Of a stretch of 64,000 bases of DNA, positions 1 through 8,947 are shown in pieces; the stretch's first letter is position 1, and each line of letters opens with the position of its first letter. The DNA is taken from the NCBI RefSeq assembly GCF_023923205.1, contig NZ_CP099490.1, positions 2,170,001-2,234,000 on the forward strand, written 5' to 3'. The position numbers were made by a program, and so were the translations under genes. Origin of the DNA: Ornithinimicrobium cryptoxanthini (GTDB taxonomy: Bacteria; Actinomycetota; Actinomycetes; Actinomycetales; Dermatophilaceae). The notes under the pieces are model-generated. The model was not told where the DNA came from. It saw only the letters and a list, made by a program, of their open reading frames with translations, and ran no database searches.

Positions 1-1041
1 GGCGAGGGCGGCATCGCCAGGCACCACCGGCACGGTGCAGACCTCATCTTCCAGATCGGCACGGCCTATTTTGGCTGCCGGGACGAGGACGGCGCCTTCA
101 GCCTCGACAAGCTCAAGGCGCTGGTCGCCTCGGCGCCGGTCCGCGCGATCGAGGTCAAGCTGAGTCAGGGTGCCAAGCCCGGGCTGGGCGGCATGCTGCC
201 CCAGGCCAAGATCAGTGACGAGATCGCCGACATCCGGGGCATCCGCAAGGACCGCGACTGCGCCAGCCCCTCGCGGCACGCCGAGTTCGACGACGTCGAC
301 AGCATGCTCGACTGGATCGAGATGCTGGCCACCGAGACCGGGCTGCCGGTCGGGATCAAGTCGGCGGTCGGTGACCTGGCCTTCTGGGAGGAGCTGGCCG
401 AGCAGATGGCCACCACGCAGCGGGGCGTCGACTTCATCGCGATCGACGGGGGCGAGGGCGGCACCGGCGCAGCCCCGCTGAGCTTCGCCGACTCGGTCTC
501 ACTGCCGTTCCGACTCGGCTTCCCGCGGGTCTACCGGATCTTTGCCCAACGCGGCCTGACCGACCAGATCGTGTTCATCGGCGCCGGCAAGCTGGGCCTG
601 CCCGACAACGCCGCCGTCGCGTTCGCCCTGGGGGCGGACCTGGTCTATGTGGCCCGCGAGGCGATGTTCGCCATCGGCTGCATCCAGGCGCAGCGATGCC
701 ACGACGACCACTGCCCCACCGGTGTCGCCACCCAGAACCCTTGGCTCACGCGTGGCATCGACGTGCCACTGAAGTCGGAGCGGACCGCCAACTACCTGCG
801 TGCCTGGCGGCGCGAGATGCTCAAGCTGGCCGAGGCCTGCGGCGTGGTCCATCCTGCGCTCCTGGACCCCGATGACGTCGAGATCCTGCTCGGCAACCGG
901 GCCGCGACACCGCTGCGCGAGGTCGCCGGCTATGAACCGGGCTGGGCGCTGCCCTCGCCCGAGCAGCAGGAGGAGGTCCGCCGACTCATGCTGCCCGCCT
1001 CCCGCGGCGGCAGCGCCCCGAGGTCGGTGACGGCTCGATGA
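1..1041 (+). CDS. FMN-binding glutamate synthase-family protein (5'-truncated by window edge)
   Basis: The reading frame is open from the first base, so the 5' part lies outside the window; 346 residues are visible. They match the FMN/3Fe-4S synthase domain of glutamate synthase large subunits and stand-alone relatives: KLSQGAKPGLGGMLP near residue 55, the glycine-rich GGEGGTGAAP flavin region near 150, and three cysteines at residues 227, 233 and 238 (CX5CX4C), the spacing of the 3Fe-4S ligands in GltS. The family transfers ammonia to 2-oxoglutarate or catalyses related amidation using FMN and the iron-sulfur cluster. Because no C-terminal GXGXG beta-helix domain follows, this is more likely the stand-alone family than true GltB. 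Its TGA overlaps the next ATG by 4 nt, so the two genes are translationally coupled. Confidence 0.85.
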   Translation, partial: GEGGIARHHRHGADLIFQIGTAYFGCRDEDGAFSLDKLKALVASAPVRAIEVKLSQGAKPGLGGMLPQAKISDEIADIRGIRKDRDCASPSRHAEFDDVDSMLDWIEMLATETGLPVGIKSAVGDLAFWEELAEQMATTQRGVDFIAIDGGEGGTGAAPLSFADSVSLPFRLGFPRVYRIFAQRGLTDQIVFIGAGKLGLPDNAAVAFALGADLVYVAREAMFAIGCIQAQRCHDDHCPTGVATQNPWLTRGIDVPLKSERTANYLRAWRREMLKLAEACGVVHPALLDPDDVEILLGNRAATPLREVAGYEPGWALPSPEQQEEVRRLMLPASRGGSAPRSVTAR

Positions 1042-2261
1042 GCTCCGCTGTCCCGCTCACCGACCGGAAGTGGACCGCGTCCCTGACCGACCCGGACCTG
1101 CCCGTGCTGACCGACCTGCTGACCGACCAGGTCCCTGGCCCGTTGGCCGCGGCAGTCGCGGCCGCTGACGGGGTGGTCACGGCTGTCGCGGTGAGCCAGG
1201 TGACCTGGTGGCCAGGACGCAGCGCAACGGTCTCCTGGGACACGGTCGTGGAGGGCGGACCACTGGCCGGGCGCGCGACCTATGTCGGCACGACCCAAGA
1301 CCCGCCCGAGGGGGCGGTGGTCGTGGGGGACGGCGAGGAACGGGTCACGATCTGGCGTGTTCCGCACGACCCGTTCCTGCCTGCCCTGCCGACGGCCCTG
1401 CAGCCCGAGGTCGCGGCCGACGTCATCTCCTCACTGGGCGGCACGATCGCCAACCCCAGCACCCGTCTGCGCGCCTATCGCCCGACCCGCCGGGCTGTCA
1501 TCGAGGTCACCGGCGAGGGCCACCGGGTCTATCTGAAGCTGGTGAAGCCGCGTCGGCTGCACTCCCTCCACCAGCGTCACCTCGACCTCACCGGGGTGCT
1601 GCCGGTGCCCGAGCCACTGGGCATCAACGAGGAGCTCGGCCTCCTGGCGATGCGCAGCATGACCGGCGCGACGTTGCGCGCCGTCCTCGAGGACGGGACG
1701 GGGCCGCTGCCGCACCCAGAGGTGGTGACCGGCCTGCCCGGCACACTGCCAGCCCTGTCCGGTGCCGCGACAGTCCACTCGGCTGTCGAGGCGGTCCCAC
1801 GGATGGTCGAGCTGTTGACCAGGTTGCTGCCCATGGAGGCTGACCGCATCCACCGCATCGCCGAGGGCATCGGGCCCGACGACGTCGCCGACCGGGTGCC
1901 CGCTCACGGTGACTACCACGAGGCCCAGCTGCTCATCGAGGACGGCCGGGTCAGCGGGATCCTCGATGTGGACACTCTCGGCGTGGCCCGCCCGGGAGAT
2001 GACCCGGGCACCATGCTGGGTCACCTGGCGGTCTGGCACACGATGTCGAGCCAGCCGGACCGGGTCGCGGCCTATGCCAGCGCACTGCAGGAGATCTGGG
2101 AGTCCCGGCTCGACCCCGTCGACCTGCGGCTGCGGGCCGCCGCCCGGATCGTAGGCCTGGCGGCCGGTCCGTTCCGGGTGCAGCAGCAGGGGTGGCCCAT
2201 CGAGACCTCCCGCCGACTGGCGCTCGCGGAGCACTGGGTGGAGTCGGCTCGCGCCCTCTGA
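1038..2261 (+). CDS. Aminoglycoside phosphotransferase/kinase-fold protein
   Basis: A 407-residue soluble protein starting at the ATG of an ATGA overlap with the upstream synthase-like gene. The C-terminal half has the APH/choline-kinase fold signature: HGDYHEAQLL near residue 292 (catalytic-loop HGD) followed by GILDVDTLG, the metal-binding Asp block. The usual catalytic-loop Asn (HGDxxxxN) is Gln here, which may change or weaken metal binding. The N-terminal 180 residues are a nucleotide-binding lobe with YRPTRRAVIEV and VYLKLVKP, the Lys probably being the ATP lysine. The substrate cannot be told from sequence. Coupling to the synthase-like gene suggests a shared small-molecule modification role, but that is inference. 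Confidence 0.7.
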   Translation: MSSAVPLTDRKWTASLTDPDLPVLTDLLTDQVPGPLAAAVAAADGVVTAVAVSQVTWWPGRSATVSWDTVVEGGPLAGRATYVGTTQDPPEGAVVVGDGEERVTIWRVPHDPFLPALPTALQPEVAADVISSLGGTIANPSTRLRAYRPTRRAVIEVTGEGHRVYLKLVKPRRLHSLHQRHLDLTGVLPVPEPLGINEELGLLAMRSMTGATLRAVLEDGTGPLPHPEVVTGLPGTLPALSGAATVHSAVEAVPRMVELLTRLLPMEADRIHRIAEGIGPDDVADRVPAHGDYHEAQLLIEDGRVSGILDVDTLGVARPGDDPGTMLGHLAVWHTMSSQPDRVAAYASALQEIWESRLDPVDLRLRAAARIVGLAAGPFRVQQQGWPIETSRRLALAEHWVESARAL

Positions 2262-2299
2262 TGCGGCCTCGAGGTCGAGGCGGCCCTGAATGCACCGTG

Positions 2300-2385
2300 C
2301 CGTTGTCGCCACCCTCGTCGTCCTCGCCACCGTCGTCCTCGTCACCGTCGTCGTCCTCGTCACCGCCCTCGCCGTCGGGCAGGCC
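2300..2385. repeat. Low-complexity GTC/CTC-rich tract
   Basis: A run of degenerate GTCGTCCTCGCCACC-like units lies between the kinase-like gene and the 70-nt palindrome. Because of its periodicity it gives open frames in several phases, one coding for a hydrophobic helix-like stretch, but none has other gene-like features. I see no promoter in it. Confidence 0.6.
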
Positions 2386-2393
2386 GGTTCAAA

Positions 2394-2463
2394 CGTCATG
2401 CGTTCTCGGTGTTGCAGAAGTTGGGCTCGAGCCCAGATCTTGCAAGACCGAGATCGCATGACG
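2394..2463. repeat. 70-nt imperfect palindrome
   Basis: Two 35-nt arms meet at GGGCTCGAGCCC (centre 2428/2429). Reading each arm inward, 29 of 35 positions are complementary, beginning CGTCATGCG and continuing TCTCGGT, TTGCA and GGGCTC. It could form a very long hairpin or cruciform. There is no T-run, so it is not a standard intrinsic terminator. It lies about 150 bp upstream of the exported repeat protein. A REP/BIME-like dispersed element or a large operator are the alternatives. Confidence 0.75.
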
Positions 2464-2611
2464 CGTCGCGCCGCTGCTTCGGGCCGGACGGGACGCCAGC
2501 ACTGGGTGAGAGGACTCTCACCGGATTCCAACGACCTGCTCATCTGGGAGGTCCACGATGGAGTCATCACCAAAACCGGTCCCGAGTCCCGAGTCCCGAA
2601 AGGACAAGATC

Positions 2612-3169
2612 ATGAACACCCCAGCTCCCCAGAAGTCCCGCGTCTGGAAGATCGTCGTCGCCACGACCGCCGTTGCCGCCGTCGGTGGCACCTCCGTCGC
2701 CGCCAGCTGGGCGGACCCGGCAGCCGGCACGGAGTCCATCTCCCTGAGCCAGCAGCAGTCTCTCGCGAAGGCCCCGGCCCTCGAGGCGAACGCACGGGCC
2801 ACCGCCGCGAAGGACTTCGGTGAGCTGGCCACCCGCCTCGGCACTTGGACCGGCGACAGCGTCCCGGCCGTGAGCAGCGCGTTTGCCAAGGCGCGTGACC
2901 TGGCTGCGGCCCAGGACGTCCAGAGCGCCAGCGTGCAGTCGGTCCAGAGCGTCGCCTCGGTCGTCTCGGCTCAGTCCGTGCAGTCCGCCCAGTCAGCTCA
3001 GTCTGTGCAGTCAGCCCAGTCCGTGCAGTCGCCGAACAGCCCAGACAGCGTCGACAGCCCCGCGAGCGTCGACAGCCCCGCGAGCGTCGACAGCCCCGCG
3101 AGCGTCGACAGCCCCGCGAGCGTGGACAGCCCGATCAGCCCGGACAGCGTCGACTCCCCTGACAACTGA
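2612..3169 (+). CDS. Small exported Ser-rich repeat protein
   Basis: A 185-residue protein of no recognised family. From the ATG at 2612, preceded by GAAAGGA at good spacing, it opens with a basic segment (QKSRVWK), a hydrophobic helix (residues 11-28) and a small-residue cleavage-like region before ADPAAG, so a Sec signal peptide or N-terminal anchor is likely. An ATG at 2558 with its own GGGAGG would add 18 residues. A helical segment of about 70 residues follows, then a C-terminal half made almost only of SVQS/SAQS units and then SVDSPA hexads, ending DSVDSPDN. The hexads are encoded by near-perfect 18-bp repeats. Such low-complexity acidic/polar tails occur in surface stalks or linkers; function unknown. 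Confidence 0.65.
   Translation: MNTPAPQKSRVWKIVVATTAVAAVGGTSVAASWADPAAGTESISLSQQQSLAKAPALEANARATAAKDFGELATRLGTWTGDSVPAVSSAFAKARDLAAAQDVQSASVQSVQSVASVVSAQSVQSAQSAQSVQSAQSVQSPNSPDSVDSPASVDSPASVDSPASVDSPASVDSPISPDSVDSPDN
3050..3139 (+). repeat. 18-bp tandem repeats inside the exported protein gene
   Basis: Four exact copies of GTCGACAGCCCCGCGAGC (3050-3121) and a degenerate fifth encode the SVDSPA hexads. Identity at the nucleotide level indicates recent expansion or homogenisation, so copy number may vary between strains. Confidence 0.9.
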
Positions 3170-3176
3170 CGGATGG

Positions 3177-4259
3177 TCAGCCAGCGTCAGCCACCGCCGT
3201 GAAGGCCTCGATGAGCACCTGCTCGTCGGGGCCTTCGAGCCGTTGCGGCGCGCCGACCCCCGAGAGGACCACGAACCGCAGCGTGCTGCCGCGAGACTTC
3301 TTGTCACGGGCCATGGCAGCGCGCAGCTGCTCCCAGGGCGCACCGGCGTATGACGTGGGCAGGCCGACCGACCGCAGCACCGTGCGGTGGTGCTCCAGCA
3401 CGTCGGGCGAGAGGACTCCGCTGCGCACGGCGACCTCGGCGGCAAACACCATCCCGACCGACACCGCATCGCCGTGGCGCCACGCATAGTGCTCCACCTG
3501 CTCGATCGCGTGCGCGAACGTGTGGCCGTAGTTGAGAATCTCCCGCAACCCGCTCTCATGCAGGTCCGCATCGACGACGCGGGCCTTGACTGCCACCGCG
3601 CGGGAGATCAGCTCGGTCATCACCGCCGCCGTCGGGTCGCTCGCTGAGGCGGGGTCTGCCTCGACGAGAGTCAGGATGGTGGGGTCGGCGATGAAGCCAC
3701 ACTTGATGACCTCGGCGAGGCCGGAGACCAGGTCCGGCCGTGCCATGGACCGCAGCCACGTCGGGTCGCACAGCACGGCTCGTGGTTCGTGGAAGGCCCC
3801 GACCAGGTTCTTGCCCTCGGCGGTGTTGATGCCGGTCTTGCCGCCAACCGCCGCATCCACTACGCCCAGCAACGACGTCGGCAGCTGGATGGCATCCACC
3901 CCGCGCAGCCAGGTGGCCGCGACAAAACCTGCCAGGTCGGTGGCTGCTCCCCCACCGACGCCGATGACGAGGTCGTCGCGGGTAAAGCCCGCCAGACCGA
4001 GGGCCTGCCACGCACCGGCGAGCACCGACACGTCCTTGGCCGCCTCGGCATCCGGGACCTCGTGCGCGTGCGCCTCTCCGCCCGCGGCGCGGATCTGCTC
4101 CAGCACCCCGGCCACCAGCGCGGTGCGCCCGGGCTGGTGGATCACCATCACCCGCCGACCACCGGTGACCCACCCGCTCAGCCGGTCCAGCACCCCTGGC
4201 CCGACGTGCACGTCATACCGCCCGCCGACGGAGATGGCCTGCGCGCCCACCGGGGTCAC
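3177..4259 (-). CDS. aroB: 3-dehydroquinate synthase
   Basis: A 360-residue cytoplasmic enzyme converting DAHP to 3-dehydroquinate, step 2 of the shikimate pathway, using NAD+ and a divalent metal. Visible signatures are GVGGGAATDLAGF (NAD-binding), TSLLGVVDAAVGGKTG, and the three metal-ligand blocks GLAEVIKCG (Glu), YGHTFAHAIE (His) and WRHGDAVSVGM (His). Length is normal. Its ATG overlaps the aroK stop by 4 nt, making aroB the last gene of the alaS-to-aro operon. In many actinobacteria efp follows aroB; here the next feature downstream is the convergent repeat-protein gene, only 7 bp away. Confidence 0.97.
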   Translation of the reverse strand: MTPVGAQAISVGGRYDVHVGPGVLDRLSGWVTGGRRVMVIHQPGRTALVAGVLEQIRAAGGEAHAHEVPDAEAAKDVSVLAGAWQALGLAGFTRDDLVIGVGGGAATDLAGFVAATWLRGVDAIQLPTSLLGVVDAAVGGKTGINTAEGKNLVGAFHEPRAVLCDPTWLRSMARPDLVSGLAEVIKCGFIADPTILTLVEADPASASDPTAAVMTELISRAVAVKARVVDADLHESGLREILNYGHTFAHAIEQVEHYAWRHGDAVSVGMVFAAEVAVRSGVLSPDVLEHHRTVLRSVGLPTSYAGAPWEQLRAAMARDKKSRGSTLRFVVLSGVGAPQRLEGPDEQVLIEAFTAVADAG

Positions 4260-4771
4260 GGCTCGCCCAGCTCGGCCACGACTGCCGCCACCACCTCGGC
4301 CGGGGTCCGGCCGGCGGTGTCGACCCGGACGGTGCTCACGCTCTCGTAGGTCGGGCGGCGGACCTTCATCAACCTGTTCCAGGACGCCCTCGGGTTCACG
4401 GCCAGCAGCGGGCGGGAACCGTCGAAGCCGACGCGTGACGAGGCGTCCGCGATGCCGACGTCGAGGAACACCACGCGGTGGCCGACGAGCGCCTCCTGGA
4501 CGTCAGGGTCCAGCACGGCACCCCCTCCGAGCGCCAGCACCCCCGCGCTGGTGGTCAGGCTGGAGACCACGGTCTCACGCTCCAACGCACGGAAGAAGGC
4601 CTCTCCGTCATCGACGAAGATGTCCGAGATCGATCGGCCCTGGCTCTGCTCGATCAGCCGGTCCGTGTCTCGGAAATCGGCGTGCCAGTGGTCTGCCAGG
4701 AGTGCCCCCACCGTCGACTTGCCCGCACCGGGCGGGCCGACCAGCACGGCAAGGGGTCGTGTGCTGCTCAC
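4256..4771 (-). CDS. aroK: Shikimate kinase
   Basis: A 171-residue P-loop kinase phosphorylating shikimate at the 3-hydroxyl with [12 protein letters not shown] (residues 12-20) is the Walker A loop, DTDRLIE (35-41) carries the Asp that binds shikimate, FFRALERE the substrate Arg, and LALGGGAVL the second substrate loop. The start overlaps the aroC stop and the end overlaps the aroB start, both by 4 nt, so aroC-aroK-aroB are translationally coupled. Confidence 0.97.
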   Translation of the reverse strand: MSSTRPLAVLVGPPGAGKSTVGALLADHWHADFRDTDRLIEQSQGRSISDIFVDDGEAFFRALERETVVSSLTTSAGVLALGGGAVLDPDVQEALVGHRVVFLDVGIADASSRVGFDGSRPLLAVNPRASWNRLMKVRRPTYESVSTVRVDTAGRTPAEVVAAVVAELGEP

Positions 4772-6081
4772 TCGGACTCCTGCCCGGCGCCGGTGTCCCC
4801 TGCGCCAGTGTCGCCTGTGCCAAGGTCCCCTGTGCCGCTCCCGGTCACCATCCCCTCAGGGATGGCCGCGAGATAGCCGGCGAGGTTGCGCCTCACCTCG
4901 GCGACCGAGTCGCCGCCGAACTTCTCGATGACCGCATCCGCCAGCACAAGAGCGACCATTGCCTCGGCGACGACGCCGGCTGCCGGCACTGCGCAGACGT
5001 CGGAGCGCTGGTGGATGGCGGTCGCCGCCTCGCCCGTGCTGACGTCGATCGTCTGCAACGCACGGGGCACCGTGCTGATCGGCTTCATCGCGGCCCGCAC
5101 CCGCAGCACCTCTCCGGTGCTCATGCCGCCCTCGGTCCCACCCGAGCGCTGGGTCGTGCGGCGGACCTGTCCGTCCGAGCCGCGAGCGATCTCGTCGTGG
5201 GCCTGGCTGCCGCGGCGTGCGGCGGTGCGGAAGCCCTCCCCGATCTCCACGCCCTTGATCGCCTGGATCCCCATCAGGGCTCCCGCCAGCCGGGAGTCGA
5301 GCCTGCGGTCCCAGTGGGTGTAGGAACCCAGCCCCGGTGGCAGCCCCCACGCCAGGACCTCGACGACGCCGCCGAGGGTGTCGCCGTCCTTCTTGGCCGC
5401 ATCGATCTCGGCGACGATGGCCGTCGAGAGGTCGGCGTCCAGGGTGCGCACGGGGTCGGCATCGATGCGTGCCACGTCATCCGGGTGCGGCAGGGTGTCC
5501 GCGTCCGGGGCGTCCTGAGCCCGCTCCTCCCCGGGGACCGATCCCACCGCCACCGTGTGGCTCACCAGCCGGATGCCGGCGGCCTGCTCCAGGAACGCAG
5601 CGGCAACCGCGCCGAGGGCCACCCGGGCCGCCGTCTCGCGGGCACTGGCCCGCTCCAGGACTGGGCGTGCCTCGGTGAAGCCATACTTCTGCATGCCGAC
5701 CAGGTCGGCGTGCCCCGGACGCGGGCGCGTCAGCGCCTTGTTGCGGGCGATCTCCTGTGGGGCACCGATATCGCTGGCGCGCTCCAGGTCACCCGCCTCG
5801 ACCGGCTCGGGGTTCATCACGGCGGCCCACTTGTCCCACTCGGAGTTGGCGATCTGCAGGGCGATCGGGCTGCCGAGCGTCTGGCCGTGGCGCATCCCCG
5901 CCAGGAACGAGAGCTGATCAGCCTCAAAGCTCATCCGGGCGCCGCGACCGTAGCCCAGCCGGCGGCGGGCCAGCGCGGCCTCCACGGCGGTCCGATCGAC
6001 CCGCACCCCAGCGGGAAGTCCCTCCAACATCGCGGTGAGCGCGGGACCGTGCGACTCACCGGCAGTCAACCAGCGCAGCAT
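4768..6081 (-). CDS. aroC: Chorismate synthase
   Basis: Converts 5-enolpyruvylshikimate-3-phosphate to chorismate with reduced FMN. The family signature [15 protein letters not shown] opens the protein, with RARPGHAD-like and [12 protein letters not shown] blocks further in. I place the start at the ATG at 6081, which has GGGAAG at normal spacing; an ATG three codons upstream (6090) abuts that Shine-Dalgarno and is less plausible. The C-terminus carries a low-complexity tail of about 25 residues ([18 protein letters not shown]) absent from the core family and encoded by short DNA repeats. Together with aroE, aroK and aroB it supplies most of the shikimate pathway from one operon. Confidence 0.96.
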   Translation of the reverse strand: MLRWLTAGESHGPALTAMLEGLPAGVRVDRTAVEAALARRRLGYGRGARMSFEADQLSFLAGMRHGQTLGSPIALQIANSEWDKWAAVMNPEPVEAGDLERASDIGAPQEIARNKALTRPRPGHADLVGMQKYGFTEARPVLERASARETAARVALGAVAAAFLEQAAGIRLVSHTVAVGSVPGEERAQDAPDADTLPHPDDVARIDADPVRTLDADLSTAIVAEIDAAKKDGDTLGGVVEVLAWGLPPGLGSYTHWDRRLDSRLAGALMGIQAIKGVEIGEGFRTAARRGSQAHDEIARGSDGQVRRTTQRSGGTEGGMSTGEVLRVRAAMKPISTVPRALQTIDVSTGEAATAIHQRSDVCAVPAAGVVAEAMVALVLADAVIEKFGGDSVAEVRRNLAGYLAAIPEGMVTGSGTGDLGTGDTGAGDTGAGQESE

Positions 6082-6101
6082 GGCTGGCATCTTCCCACGT
6101 G

Positions 6102-6851
6102 TCAGAACAACGAGCTCAACGCACCCGGTGAGGTGAGCAGCGCCAGGACCGCACCAACCATCATCGGAGGACCGTAGGCGAGGTCTCCATCACGGCCGAC
6201 CCGACGGGTCAGCAGCAGCACGAGCGCGAAGACGCCACCGGCAAGGAACCCCGCATACATCCCGATCAGGACGGTCTGCCACCCGAACCAGCCCAGCCCC
6301 ATCCCGAGCAGGGCCGCGAGCTTGACGTCCCCCAGGCCGACTGCCAGCGAACCCCTGGCCAGGGACAACAGCGCCAGGAGCAGATAGCCTCCGCCACAGG
6401 CGAGCCCAGCCAGCACCACACGCAGGATCGCCCCCCACTCGGTCGCCACGACACCGGCGATGGACAGGCCCACGAGCAGCACGCCCATCGAGGGCCACAT
6501 CAGGCGGTCCGGGAGCCGGTGCACGTCGAAGTCCATGGCGGCGAGGCAGACGCTGGCGAGCGCGACGACCAGCAGGGTGACCAGGACGATGGCCTGGATC
6601 AGGCGCGCGTGAGGTGAGTCCGCGCCAGGGTCCGACCCACCGGGCTGGGCCGGGTCGGCCACCAGCACCCGCCAGGCCAGGACCCACCACGAGATGGCGA
6701 GGATCGGGACCACCCACCACCGCGACCCCGGGATCGGCATCTCTTCCTCATCGGGCTTGCGATAGGTGACCCATCGCAGCCACCGGGCCACGGGGATGGC
6801 GACCACCAGCCCGAGCCCGGCTATCAGCCACGGCGCGACCGCGATCGTCAC
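6102..6851 (-). CDS. Type IV prepilin peptidase (A24 family)
   Basis: An aspartic membrane protease of 249 residues if started at the GTG whose GTGA overlaps the aroE stop; a longer open frame upstream is only aroE shadow. The two catalytic aspartates expected for A24 peptidases are seen in [13 protein letters not shown] and in [13 protein letters not shown] (GxGDxK). About seven hydrophobic segments are present. It lacks the N-terminal cysteine-rich methylase domain, as in many actinobacterial PilD/TadV-like proteins. Its position between aroE and aroC is a conserved actinobacterial oddity with no clear functional link. No pilin genes are in the window. Confidence 0.85.
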   Translation of the reverse strand: MTIAVAPWLIAGLGLVVAIPVARWLRWVTYRKPDEEEMPIPGSRWWVVPILAISWWVLAWRVLVADPAQPGGSDPGADSPHARLIQAIVLVTLLVVALASVCLAAMDFDVHRLPDRLMWPSMGVLLVGLSIAGVVATEWGAILRVVLAGLACGGGYLLLALLSLARGSLAVGLGDVKLAALLGMGLGWFGWQTVLIGMYAGFLAGGVFALVLLLTRRVGRDGDLAYGPPMMVGAVLALLTSPGALSSLF

Positions 6852-7666
6852 GGCGCCGCCCGGAGGGCGGCCGATAGTGCCTCGCCCATGAGTGCGACGG
6901 GGGCGTTGCGGCCGGTCATCAGCTGCACCTGCGCGACCGCCTGGTGCAACAGCATCCGGTCTCCCCTCGCCACCGTGACTCCCTCGCTTCGCCACTGGGC
7001 CGCCCACGGAGTCGGCCACCCGGCATACACCACATCAAACACCACGCACCCCTCCGGGAGCCGCCAGCCATCCACAGGCGGTGTGGCCCCGCTGGGCACG
7101 GTGCTGATCACGGCCCCCGGACTCCCCCACGCACCAGACCCATGGGCATAGTTGCGACTACTGACCGTCATCCCTAGCCGCTCGGCCAGTGCTGCGGCGG
7201 CGGGCCGGACCTGATCGCGGACCAGGAAGGTGACGTCGTGGGCTCCGAACCGGCTCAGCGCCAGCAGCGCCGACCGTGCCGTCGCCCCAGAGCCCACGAT
7301 GACGGCGGAGCCCACCTCGCCCAAGCCCGCCTCGCGGAGCGCCATCTCCAGGCCCTGGACGTCGGTGTTGTCCGCCCGCCAGCCCTGCTCACCCCGCGTC
7401 AGGGTGTTGGCGGCACCCACGAGCTCTGCCTCGTCACCGCGGGTGACGGCGAGCGCCAGGGCCTCCTCCTTCAGCGGCATCGTCACCGACACACCGACCC
7501 ACTCATCGGACAGGCCCCCGACGTGCGTGCTGAGGCCACCGGCCTCGACCTGGTCACGGTCGAAGGTCCAGTCAGCCAGGCCGAGCGCGGCATAGGCCGC
7601 CCGGTGCAGGACGGGGGACATCGAGTGGGTGATCGGGGAGCCGACCACCCCGGCACGCCGGGTCAC
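6848..7666 (-). CDS. aroE: Shikimate dehydrogenase
   Basis: A 272-residue NADPH-dependent reductase of 3-dehydroshikimate. N-terminal GSPITHSMSPVLH binds substrate; the catalytic Lys lies in VTMPLKEEA and the Asp in NTDVQGLEMAL; VIVGSGATARSALLAL is the NADPH-binding glycine loop, with the A residues typical of AroE in place of the usual third glycine. It sits 3 bp after mltG and overlaps the prepilin peptidase start. Confidence 0.95.
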   Translation of the reverse strand: MTRRAGVVGSPITHSMSPVLHRAAYAALGLADWTFDRDQVEAGGLSTHVGGLSDEWVGVSVTMPLKEEALALAVTRGDEAELVGAANTLTRGEQGWRADNTDVQGLEMALREAGLGEVGSAVIVGSGATARSALLALSRFGAHDVTFLVRDQVRPAAAALAERLGMTVSSRNYAHGSGAWGSPGAVISTVPSGATPPVDGWRLPEGCVVFDVVYAGWPTPWAAQWRSEGVTVARGDRMLLHQAVAQVQLMTGRNAPVALMGEALSAALRAAP

Positions 7667-7669
7667 CGC

Positions 7670-8947
7670 TCAGCAGCTGTCTGGGTTGTCTTCACACCAC
7701 TGGAGGAACTGCTCGACGTTCTTGTTGTGCTCCTCCAGCGTGTTGGTGAAGACCGTCTCACCCGTCGACGGGTTGACCGTCACAAAATAGAGCCAGTCGC
7801 CCTCGGCGGGATTCATCGCGGCGTCGATGGCGGCTGCCCCCGGACTGTTGATCGGTCCGGGCGGAAGACCCGGGTGCTCATAGGTGTTGTAGGGACTGGG
7901 GTTGGCGCGCTGCTCATCGGTCGTGCCGGCGCGCCCACGCTCCCGGTAGATGAAGTGGATCGTGGAGTCCATCTGCAGGTGACCGTTGGTCTCGGAGTCG
8001 CCGGCGAGACGGTTCTCGACGACCCGCGCTACCTTGGGCAGGTCCTCGGCGAACATGCCCTCTCCCTGCACGATGCTGGCCTTGATGATGATGTCGTGCA
8101 GGTCCGCATCGCTGAGGCCCAGCTCCTCGTAGCGCACCGCGCCGAGGTCGATCATGGCCTGCAGCTGCTCCTCGGGTGTCGAGCTCGGGCTGAACTCGTA
8201 GGTGTCGGGGAACAGGTAGCCCTCCAGCTCGCCGTTGGCGGCCTCCGGCAGGTCCAGGGAGGCCGGGTCGACGGCTTCGTAGTCGGCCACCTCGTGGCCC
8301 GTGGCATCGGCCAGGACCGCGAAGACCTCGTCCTTCCACAACCCCTCGCGGATCGTGACACCCGTAGTCTGCCGGGAGTCTGGGTCGACCAGCCGGTCCA
8401 GGGCCGCACCGGAGCTCATCTGCTCCGCCATCGTGTAGGTGCCGGGCTGGATGCCGGTGGAGCGGGGGTCTGCGGCGGCCGTGTTGGAGAACGCCTCCGC
8501 CGAGGCCACGACGCCGGCGTCGAACAGGATCGTGCCGATCTGGCCACCGCCAGCACCCGGGGGGATGTCGACCAGCACCTCGCCGCTGCCGCTGCCCTCA
8601 AAGTCCTCGGGCGCGGCCGTGCCGAGCGAGATGTCCGGGATCATCCCCCGCACCGCGTTGAAGCCCATGATGCCGCCGACCACCACGACCAGTGCGGCGA
8701 CCGCGATCGCGCCGAAGCGGACCAGCGGGTTGTGCTTCCTCCTGCGCCGTCGCGGGCGCAGCATCTGCTCGCCGTCCGCCGAGGCCGGGGCCAGGACGTC
8801 GTCGGCCAGCGTCTGGTCGTGATAGTCGAAGTCGTCGTGGAACTCGTCGAGGAACTCGTCGTCGTGCAGATCGTCGCCGTGCTCAGCGTCCTGCCAGTCA
8901 CTCTGACGCGGCGCGTGGGCCGAGTCGTCCGCCGGGGGTCGGCTCAT
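7670..8947 (-). CDS. mltG: Endolytic murein transglycosylase MltG
   Basis: A 425-residue single-pass membrane protein that cleaves nascent glycan strands and terminates peptidoglycan polymerisation. An acidic cytoplasmic N-terminus (about 70 residues, rich in D/E/H), a basic RPRRRRRKH stretch and one membrane helix (about 72-92) precede the YceG domain. ASIVQGEGMF carries the conserved catalytic Glu, followed by VARVVENRL and MDSTIHFIY; NTYEHPGLPPGPINSPG and YFVTVNPSTGET are also family hallmarks. The start overlaps the ruvX stop by 4 nt. Confidence 0.95.
   Translation of the reverse strand: MSRPPADDSAHAPRQSDWQDAEHGDDLHDDEFLDEFHDDFDYHDQTLADDVLAPASADGEQMLRPRRRRRKHNPLVRFGAIAVAALVVVVGGIMGFNAVRGMIPDISLGTAAPEDFEGSGSGEVLVDIPPGAGGGQIGTILFDAGVVASAEAFSNTAAADPRSTGIQPGTYTMAEQMSSGAALDRLVDPDSRQTTGVTIREGLWKDEVFAVLADATGHEVADYEAVDPASLDLPEAANGELEGYLFPDTYEFSPSSTPEEQLQAMIDLGAVRYEELGLSDADLHDIIIKASIVQGEGMFAEDLPKVARVVENRLAGDSETNGHLQMDSTIHFIYRERGRAGTTDEQRANPSPYNTYEHPGLPPGPINSPGAAAIDAAMNPAEGDWLYFVTVNPSTGETVFTNTLEEHNKNVEQFLQWCEDNPDSC

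Noticed and set aside
1038..2261. Aminoglycoside resistance gene
   Set aside because: Only the kinase fold is seen, the catalytic-loop Asn is replaced, and no resistance-type family match can be claimed; likewise for 50892-51854.
2290..2823. Small membrane protein starting at 2290
   Set aside because: Its hydrophobic helix comes from the GTC/CTC repeat tract, the rest overlaps the palindrome and the real repeat-protein gene in another phase.
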